A stretch of 64,000 bases of DNA. Origin: Pelobates cultripes. Lineage: Eukaryota; Chordata; Amphibia; Anura; Pelobatidae. A program made the translations under genes and the position numbers. How positions within the stretch are numbered: the first letter of the stretch is position 1; each line of letters starts with the position of its first letter. This document shows positions 56,446-64,000 of this stretch, piece after piece. The stretch is taken from the NCBI GenBank assembly GCA_933207985.1, contig OW240917.1, forward strand, positions 242,704,524 through 242,768,523, given 5' to 3'. Below the pieces are notes generated by a model. That model searched no databases. It worked only from the letters and a program-made list of their open reading frames with translations, and had not been told where the DNA came from.

Positions 56446-57109
56446 GGCAAAGTATTTGTACAGATAATTATTTTTCATTATGATGTCAGAAGCAGAGGGG
56501 TTGGGCTTTTAAAGCGCCAGAGAATCCCCCAGTTGTTTTTTGTTTTTTTTCAAACTGCGTGAAAACGTTATGTCAAACACTGGAAGAACTGGACTCTTCA
56601 TTTATGGTAACCCCAGTTTGCCTCCCGCAATGCTCTATAGCTAGCGCTACAGGCAATTCCACAGTCTGCCTTTATAAGAATTCCTGCTCTGTTTGCACAA
56701 AGCCTTCAAATATGTGTTAATCAGCCAGAGGCAGACAAACCATGTAAATTTATTATTAAAGACGTTTATTAGCATAAATAGAAAGAAATATAGCGAACAT
56801 TCTTTATGTTTCATGCCCTGGAAACATTTGCGACACAATACATTGCCATTCTTCATAAACAGTGGGAATGGAATTAAAATGACATTTGTATTTATGTACG
56901 GTTTGTGTTGTTTATAAATGAATGAGAGGTTGGTGTAGTTAACTAATTCAGTAAGGTAGAGGATGTGATTGCCTGGGGTTGAATAAGTACAGAGAGCTCA
57001 GAAAGAGGGGGCTATAAAAAATATCTTCTTCATTGTACGCAGCAGTGATATAGGTTACCGCAGGTAGAAAGGAGGGGGGAGGAGTGGTGTGACTCAGGTT
57101 GCAACGTTA
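56446..57109. other. Intergenic, no gene seen
   Basis: No feature could be supported. Confidence 0.5.
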
Positions 57110-57172
57110 TATTATTATTATTATTTTATTATTTATATAGCGCCATCACATTCCGTAGCGCTGTACAATGGG
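57110..57172 (-). mobile_element. L2-like LINE 3' tail with ATT tract
   Basis: An (ATT) tract followed by 'atttatatagcgccatcaca' and 'cgtagcgctgtacaatgg' is the terminal 60 bases of the same L2-like family. Confidence 0.75.
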
Positions 57173-57416
57173 ATTATGTTATATAATGTAATTAGGTGTT
57201 GCTGTTACAGTGGTAGATAAACAGTAGCAGAAAAGATAAATAATTTAAACCGTTACTATTAAAACTGAATTTCATCTACCACCATTGCTATTCCCTGCTA
57301 TAGTAAGATTATATATATGAAGGAGGCAAGGGTAAGGTAAGGGTTACGGGGAAAGTTTTGGGTTATAGGTTCTTAGAATTAGGGTTGTTTAACTTTAGGG
57401 TTAGAATAGTTTAGAA

Positions 57417-57593
57417 TTAAAGGAACACTCCAATCACCATAACTACTACAGCACCCCTAGCAGACTACAGGTGAGAAGTTAAACCATTCTTTTATAGGTT
57501 GACTCCTTACAATGGGTGGAGGGCATCAATGCAATGCTGGCACCATAACAACTACAGCCAGCTTTGTATATGGCGCTTGAACTGTTCCCTTAA
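57417..57593. mobile_element. T2-type MITE with TTAA ends
   Basis: The left end TTAAAGGAACACTCC and right end AACTGTTCCCTTAA are inverted around TTAA. The 177-bp body holds 'ccataactactacagc' and 'ccataacaactacagcc'. It is the best short relative of the truncated copy at 646. Confidence 0.75.
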
Positions 57594-59760
57594 GGGAACA
57601 TAGTGTTAGAGGATCAAGTGTTTAAGATACTATGGACAGTAAGTCCTATGATCCTCAGGCTGAAAACAGTGTGTGGACTGAGAGGGAGCCATGACAGCTC
57701 TTGTGCATGATTGCCTTTTATTTATTAGTACTTCCCCCCTTTAATGTGCACGGACGTCCAATAGACTTTTATTTATTATCTCATTGACAAACGAGCATTT
57801 AATTTTGAAAGATCTACACTGCACCCAATGAAAATACCAGTGAAGAGCACTCCAAAATAAGGGAATAGGCACCTTCCTCTGAAATAAGATCATAAATCAC
57901 ATTAATTCAACTATAATGAATATGCAACAATGAATAATATAAAAATATGGTATTTCCTACTATTCAGTTTTAAAAATTGAACATCCAGTCTATTTTAAAA
58001 CAGCGCAATGAGGATTTTATTATTCCTTAGACAATTGGATAATTGTAGACAAGACAAGTCAAATGTCTTTGCGTAGCGTCAAAGTGTATAAAGAGCAATC
58101 TTGGAGTAAAATTTGAGCTATCGACACATTCATTCCATTGAATTCCATGGCGATCGCTCCACTTTTGGACAGCTTTTTCACAGTCGCTCTTCGTGCCGAT
58201 TTCACATTACATTTAAACAGCAATTCTAAGGCATAGTGTTAAAGTGGAGCAGTTACCATGTAAACCATATTGGATGTCCCTGTGATTGGCGATTGGCCTA
58301 TATAAAACATTTTGCGCCACAACTACTCTTTGTAAATAAAACACGTGCTTCAATTCTTTCAGTCTACTAAGGTCAGCTGACGAAAAGTACACTTGGGTAT
58401 TAGTTGAAAGTTCAGGTCATTAGTCTGCTGGGTCCGCTGCAGTATATTTGTTAATAAATGTATTAAAAAATTATATACATTTTTATATTTGACTATGATG
58501 TAACCTTGTGTAGTTTTTGTACTGCTATGCCATCACCATTAGCTAGTCAATTGTGATTTTTTTTCTCGTTCCACTGAAGAATGCTTGAATTTCTCTTCCC
58601 TTACCATAGAGCTTTGCTCTGCAGCTGACTGCCTCTTGCAATGCATCTCTGCATGTAATGAGCTGGATTACTCAATACAGATATATATTGACGCCAAGCA
58701 AGAGACATGGTTCTGTGGCACTCCTAAACCCCCTACTGTATATTTCGAAGCTGATGCTCACTGACCCTCTAAAACTGACCCTACTCCATATCCTGATTAA
58801 ACTCTCTCCTTTCCTTTTTTCCTTTTGACTTCTTTGATAAATGACCCCCCTCGCAGGCATTGGATAAACGTCTTTATCTAAAAGCACTCAGATCGCACAG
58901 GGAACATTTCTCCCTGCTGTTCCCTGGAAGGCTTAATGATTCTATAAATTAATTACTCTGCCAGCTCTCTCCTCTCCCGCTAATTTCTTTAGTAGACGTT
59001 ACTTCTCTCCCACCAAACAAATGAATATCTTTTGTATTCTCATGGCCAGACTTCCTGGCCCTTCCTATTACTCACCTGTAGGGTTAAGCTTGCCAGGTGG
59101 GCATTAGAGCATAGAGAAATGTCTTCTCATTAGCAGGCGTGAGCGACAGCCTCGTCTAGCTATATGCCAATGCTGCCCAGTGCTATGTCATTGATTTAAC
59201 TCTCGTGTCAGAAATGTTTACAACCTACGATCTCAAGCACTTACTGAGAAAATAAAACATTAGATAAACTGTCAGAAGAGACCTGCTCATCCCACCAAAT
59301 CTGCCCTTCTTTGCACCATCCATCCTACAAGAACTTTTATTTAAGAGTTTTATTTACTGCACAGCCATTCATTTACAATGAAGAATTAGCGTAGAACTTT
59401 TTAGTCCAAGGATTTCTGCAGTCTTTATAGATGTTAAGCCTTTATCACCCGGGCTGGGGTCGAGTTTAAAAAAAAAAGGAATGCTTTCTTGATTGTCGGA
59501 AAATATTTTGTGTGATTTCTTACCAGTTTATTTCCGATTCGTTTTTCGCTTGCTGGTTCGTGTCGGTGGCATGTTTTCAGAGGCAGTAATAGAACACTGG
59601 CACACGTTTTTGAGATTGCCCTGTGTCGTATATGAAGCGACATAATTGGGATAGCAGTTCCTGCTTCAGTCATTGACTTCAATACCAAACCATTTAAGCT
59701 GTGTTAAACCAAAGAGGAAATCTGTCCCTAACAGCTTACAATCTAAATCTAGAAGATATG
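57594..59760. other. Mostly unique-looking sequence, no gene seen
   Basis: No coding region is supported. The segment 58900-59060 is free of recognisable repeats and AT-rich with TTAATTAC, and may be worth a conservation check. Confidence 0.4.
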
Positions 59761-61440
59761 TATGTTCCTTGAATTCTGCCTTTCGACCATTCCTTATTTC
59801 AGTAATATTGATCATCTATTTTTTGTTCTCTCCTCCCTGTCAGTTTAATGTCCTGTCTTCCTTCCCAATCCATTTGATTTCCATCTCTCTTCCTTCTTTC
59901 CCCCTTACTATTTCAGTTCTTCCTCTCCTCTCTGTTCATTCCATTTCTTTTCCTCCTCCCTGCCCTTCTCAGTAATTTACCTCCTCCTTATCAATTTAAT
60001 TTCTTTATCTTCTTCCTGTCCATTCAATTTCCTTCTCTCCTTTCTGTATTTTTCAGTTGCTTCTCCCAAACCATTTAATTTCCTTCACTTCCCCTATCCA
60101 TTTAATTTCCTACTCCCCTCCCTATCCATTTAATTTCCTACTCCCCTCCCTATCTATTTAATTTCTTTCCCTCGTCCATTCCATTTCTTTTCTCTCCTTC
60201 CTGTATTTTTTATTTCATTCTCTAGTTCCCATCTATTTCATTTCCTTCTCTCCTCCCCTCCCTAACCATTTAATTTCCTTCCCTTCCCCTGTCCATTTAA
60301 TTTCCTCCTCTCCTCCTTATCCATTTAATTTCCTTCACTTCCCCTGTCCATTTCATTTCCTCCTCCCCTCCCTATCTATTTACTTTCCTTCTCTTCCATT
60401 GTCCGTTTCATTTCCTCCTTGCCTCCCTATCCATTTTATTCCCTTCACTTCCCCTGTCCGTTTCATTTCCTCCTCCCCTCCCTATCCATTTATTTCCATC
60501 CCTTTCCCTGTCCATTGTAGCGGTACTTACCTTACCCGGGGGCCGGCCGAGGTCCTCTCTTCCCGCCGCACGCGGCTCTCGAATGAAGGCGGGCATGGAC
60601 CGCGAGATGCGGTCACGTGTCCCGCCTAGCTCTAAGAGTGTGCCGCGCGTCTCGGGCATGCTCTTAAAGGGGCAGTGGGAGCCAAAAAATGAAATGTGCT
60701 CCCATTGGCCCCTGTCATCCCACATTCCCCAGACACTCGCATTTTGGGGGCGTGGATATGACAGGGGCTAATCAAAGTAATGTTTAGGGTATTTATACTT
60801 ACCTCTCCCTTAACCGGTTTCTGTTTCAGTTCCCTTTAGCGCTTGTTGTGTTCAGTTGTGATTTTCGTGCTTGATCTTGGCTTTGTATCTGACTCCGTTT
60901 GAAGTCCGTTTCATTTCCTCCTCCCTATCCATTTCATTTCCTTCGCTTCCCTGCCCGTTTCATTTCCATCTCCACTCCATATCCATTTAATTTCCTTCAC
61001 TTCCCCGTCCATTTAATTTTCTTCACTTCCCCTGTCCGTTTCATTTCCTTCACTTCTCCCTATCCATTTCACCCCCATCCATTTCATTTCTTTCTCCCCT
61101 CCTAATCAATTTAATTTTATCTTCTTCTCCCCATCCCTGTCATTTGTGTTTCTTTTCCCTGTCCATTTTATTTACGTCTCATTTTCCTGTCCATTTTGTT
61201 CATCCTCCCGGCACATTTAATTTCTTTCCCTCCTCCCTTTCCCTATTATTTTCATGTGCTTTACTCTCATCTAATTTATGCCATTTTTATTATTCTAGGA
61301 CCCCTTTGCAATTCCAGTCCCTCGTCTGCTTTTTTTTTTTTAATTCCCCACTTTTCCCCTTATTCTGTCAATGTCCCCCGTTCTCCCCGTGTCAGTGGTT
61401 GGAATCCACACCGATGCTGGCGACCATGAAGGCTTCTTAA
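59761..61440 (+). repeat. Pyrimidine-rich minisatellite, interrupted
   Basis: Units of about 25-32 bases built on 'tccatttaatttccttc' and 'cctcctcccctccctat' run from about 59830 to 60517 and again from 60903 to about 61250, fading at both ends. The middle is split by an insertion. Confidence 0.88.
60518..60902 (+). mobile_element. Insertion inside the minisatellite (LTR-like, unclassified)
   Basis: A GC-rich block begins TGTAGCGGTACTTACC, includes a TATTTATA near 60788 and ends near 'tctgactccgtttgaa'. The minisatellite resumes immediately. Flanks GTCCAT and GTCCGT could be a target duplication, but the host repeat contains these words anyway. Confidence 0.45.
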
Positions 61441-61680
61441 AGTGTAAATTTTCTGTGAATGTTTTATCCATCACATCAAATTAAATGTCATGCTTTTTCC
61501 TGTTTTTTTTTTGTCTCCCAGTAAGCCTACGCACAATCGCCTTCTTAAGCTTACTGTAACATAACTAATTAGTTTTACAGGTCAGGGAAGAGCAAAGAGT
61601 TTTCAGATTCGTCATGAAACAACCTACAGATTAAATTTTTTAACAAATACTGCGCAGTAAATTTTTAGTTAATGCTTTCT
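61441..61680. other. Intergenic, no gene seen
   Basis: No feature could be supported. Confidence 0.5.
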
Positions 61681-61760
61681 TTAACCCCTTAAGGACACAT
61701 GACATGTGTGACATGTCATGATTCCCTTTTATTCCAGAAGTTTGGTCCTTAAGGGGTTAA
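61681..61760. mobile_element. 80-bp palindromic MITE with TTAA ends
   Basis: TTAACCCCTTAAGGAC on the left mirrors GTCCTTAAGGGGTTAA on the right. TTAA at both outer ends fits piggyBac/Kolobok-type insertion. The interior has 'acatgacatgtgtgacatgt'. Confidence 0.8.
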
Positions 61761-62152
61761 AGAGCGATAATTGTGATTTATGAAGTTAGTGGAAGAGAGG
61801 AATGGAATGGTAGGAAGCTAAGGAGAACATACTAGACAGTTAAAAGTGAGGGGTCTTAAATGTATTCCCGTCCTCCCATTTAATGTCATGAGACTATGCT
61901 GTGTGTTTCTTGCTGGTGCTGTTTGTGTTTGTCTTCTGTTTGTTTCCTGGTCAGGGCTGGAGTTTTATATGAACTGGAATACTTGTTCGTTCTGAACTTG
62001 CAGAGTTAGCATTTATATGTCAGAATACAGATTGTTTGGGACACTTGTTTATGGGAAATGTCTATCTACGGGCATACACCTGTCATGTCACCTGCGCCCT
62101 TTGAATGCTGTCGAGCATCAATATGGTATCAATTTGACTATTTCAATAGGCA

Positions 62153-62156
<4 letters not shown>
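61761..62156. other. Intergenic, no gene seen
   Basis: No feature could be supported. Confidence 0.5.

Positions 62157-62226
<70 letters not shown>
62157..62226. repeat. (TA)n microsatellite
   Basis: About 70 bases of uninterrupted alternating T and A. Tyr/Ile-rich frames through it are artefacts. Confidence 0.97.
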
Positions 62227-62227
<1 letters not shown>

Positions 62228-62229
<2 letters not shown>

Positions 62230-62385
62230 CTGGGGAGTTTTCATGTGATGTCCTGATGAAAGTTCCCTAGAGGGAATGAAACGTTGACTTGCAGAAAATT
62301 CATCAAATACAGAACCTACCTGAATGAAAACCTTGTGCTGGTATTTTTGTAGATATTTATGAATTTGTTTGGGCTTGTTTATATA
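62228..62385 (+). mobile_element. Penelope-like element end with hammerhead-like motif
   Basis: Contains the hammerhead-like core at 62253-62281 followed by 'cagaacctacctgaatg' and 'ggtatttttgtagatattta'. The last 40 bases reappear inverted at 63908-64000, on the other side of the Tc1 insertion. Confidence 0.4.
62248..62291 (+). ncRNA. Degenerate hammerhead-like motif
   Basis: The core CTGATGA (62253-62259) is followed by stem II TTCCC/GGGAA (62263-62267 and 62272-62276) and GAAA (62278-62281). ACGTTGA then stands where a short stem III and the cleavage site should be. Only three base pairs (GTC/GAC) can be drawn for stem I and extra bases separate the core from stem II, so activity is doubtful. 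Confidence 0.4.
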
Positions 62386-63907
62386 CAATGAACAAAATTA
62401 TAAACACAACACTTTTGTTTCTGCCCCTATTGTTCATGAGCTAAACTCAAAGATCTAACACTTTTTCTATGTACACAAAAGGCCTATTCCTCTCAAATAT
62501 TGTTCACAAATCTGTCTAAATCTGTGTTAGTGAGCACTTCTCCTTTGTCGAGATAATCCATCCACCTCACAGGTGTGGCATATCAAGATGCTGATTAGAA
62601 AGCATGATTATTGCACAGATGTGCCTTAGACTGGCCACAATAAAAGGCCACTCTAAAAAGTGACCACCATTTGCCTCACGCAGTGCAACACATCTCCTTT
62701 GCATAGAGTTGATCAAGTTGTTGATTGTGGCCTGTGGAATGTTGGTCCACTCCTCTTCAATGGCTGTACAAAGTTGCTGGATATTGGCAGGACCTGGAAC
62801 ACGCTGTCGTATACACCGATCCAGAGTATCCCAAACATGCTTGATGGGTGACATGTCCGGTGCCTATGCTGGCCATGCAAGAACTGGGATGTTTTCAGCT
62901 TCCAGGAATTGTGTACAGATCCTTGCAACATGCGGCAGTGCATTATCATGTTGCAACATGAGGTGATGGTCGTGGTGGAATGGCCCAACAATGGGCCTCA
63001 GGATCTCGTTATGGTATCTCTGTGCATTCAAAATGCCATCAATAAAATGCACCTGTGTTCGTTGTCCATAACATAAGCCTGCCCATATCATAACCCCACC
63101 GCCACCATGGGCCACTCGATCCACAACGTTGACATCAGCAAACCGCTCACCCACACAACGCCATACATGCTATCTGTCCTGTACAGTGAAAACCGTGATT
63201 CATTCGTGAAGAGAACACCTCTCCAAACTGCCAGACGCCATCGAATGTGAACATTTGCCCAGTCAAGTCGGTCACGACAAGAAAATGCAGTCAGGCCGAG
63301 ATCCCGATGAGGATGACGAGCATGCAGATGAGCTTCCCTGAGACGGTTTCTGACAGTTTGTGCAGAAATTCTTTGGTTATGTGAACCGATTGTTGCAGCA
63401 GCTCTCCGGGTGACTGGTCTCAGATGATCTTGGAGGTGACAATGCGGTTGTGAGGCCAGTTGGATGTACTGCTAAATTCTCTGAAACGCCTTTGGAGACA
63501 GCTTATGGTAGAGAAATGAACATTCAATTCACAAGTAACGGCTCTGGTGGACATTTATGCAGTCAGCATGCCAATTGCATGCTCCGTCAAAACTTGCAAC
63601 ATCTGTGGCATTGTGCTGTGTGATAAAACTGCAAATTTTAGAGTGGCCTTTATTGTGGCCAGCCTAAGGCACACCTGTGCAATAATCATGCTTTCTAATC
63701 AGCATCTTGATTTGCCACACCTGTGAGGTGGATGAATTATCTCGGCAAAGGAGAAGTGCTCACTAACACAGATTTAGACAGATTTGTGGGCAATATTTGA
63801 GAGAAAAAGGCCTTTTGTTTACATAGAAAAAGTGTTAGATCTTTGAGTTTAGCTCATGAAAAATGGGGGCAAAAACAAAAGTGTTGTGTTTATAATTTTG
63901 TTCATTG
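62386..63907 (-). mobile_element. Tc1/mariner transposon with 273-bp inverted repeats
   Basis: The inverted repeats span 62386-62658 and 63635-63907 (ends CAATGAACAAAATTATAAAC and its complement), flanked by the TA target at 62384-62385 and 63908-63909. The minus strand carries a broken transposase. The 1522-bp length is normal for the family. Substitutions in the repeats and gene show it is no longer autonomous. Confidence 0.92.
62567..63560 (-). pseudogene. Tc1/mariner DDE transposase, inactivated
   Basis: The enzyme would cut and join at the inverted repeats. The frame starts near 63556 with an HTH-type region ('STRAVTCELNV', 'LQRRFREF') and is broken by indels and stops. Catalytic blocks are recognisable: FTNESRF has Asn (63202-63204) where the first Asp is expected, QHDNALPHVA keeps the second Asp (near 62950), and SPIKHVWD has Lys (62840-62842) where the Glu is expected. 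A stop (62864-62866) also precedes the last block. Both catalytic changes are G-to-A on the coding strand. Confidence 0.88.
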
Positions 63908-64000
63908 TATATAAACAAGCCCAAACTTTTGTACTCCAATAGTGAAAAAAACAACAAAAAAAACCTAATGCCCAGTCACAAATTCATAAATATCTACAAA
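63908..64000 (-). repeat. Inverted copy of the left Tc1 flank
   Basis: The reverse complement of this segment reads 'tttgtagatatttatgaatt' ... 'ttgggcttgtttata', the same as 62346-62385 except for about 53 additional bases here (after the 'gaatttgt' word). The window ends inside it. Confidence 0.8.

Noticed and set aside
62143..62388. Tyr/Ile-rich frames on both strands
   Set aside because: Caused by the (TA)n tract.

Overview
This window reads as non-coding DNA from a large, transposon-rich vertebrate genome, most likely a frog. The case rests on the repeat families: TTAA-flanked elements starting TTAAAGG (the T2/Kolobok-like MITEs known from Xenopus), Ngaro retrotransposons carrying an SGNH hydrolase, CR1/L2/L1-like LINE tails, Tc1/mariner copies, hAT MITEs with 8-bp target duplications, and Penelope-type hammerhead motifs. 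The species cannot be read from sequence alone. I found no convincing exon of a host protein-coding gene and no cellular rRNA or tRNA gene. Two 100-base N runs (34244-34343 and 50720-50819) are assembly gaps.

Layout. Bases 1-5900 hold simple repeats, a tRNA-derived SINE remnant, T2-type MITEs and a decayed Tc1 copy. A Ngaro element (Ngaro-1, 5943-12856, minus strand) follows, with complete split direct repeats and gag, RT/RNase H, tyrosine recombinase and SGNH hydrolase reading frames. A 1.3-kb hAT-type element with internal CA/TG expansions lies at 13122-14421, a 59-bp foldback at 14490-15090 and a hammerhead-bearing Penelope-like stretch near 16.0 kb. A second, diverged Ngaro element (Ngaro-2, 17463-22804, plus strand) is broken by an internal inversion with deletions. 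Bases 22.8-28.8 kb are mostly unique sequence with a foldback hAT MITE (24614-24963) and a 5'-truncated L2-like LINE. Two long tandem arrays follow: a 30-bp minisatellite (29.1-31.85 kb) and a 35-bp satellite (33.2-35.6 kb). From 36 to 57 kb there are solo LTRs with 5-bp duplications, three more hAT elements, CR1/L2/L1 3' ends and one clear nest (an LTR inside a Tc1 transposon at 47.15-48.35 kb). The last 7 kb hold a pyrimidine-rich minisatellite with an inserted element, a palindromic TTAA MITE, a second hammerhead-like motif and a Tc1/mariner copy with 273-bp inverted repeats whose catalytic residues are mutated.

How the parts work together. The only multi-gene machinery is in the two Ngaro elements. 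Gag (CCCH finger plus a short zinc knuckle) would package RNA, RT/RNase H would copy it, and the tyrosine recombinase would integrate a circular intermediate using the A1/B1-A2-B2 repeats. The hydrolase role is unknown. Both copies are disabled in the forms seen here. Statements about family membership come from recognised motifs and recalled family features; no database search was run.
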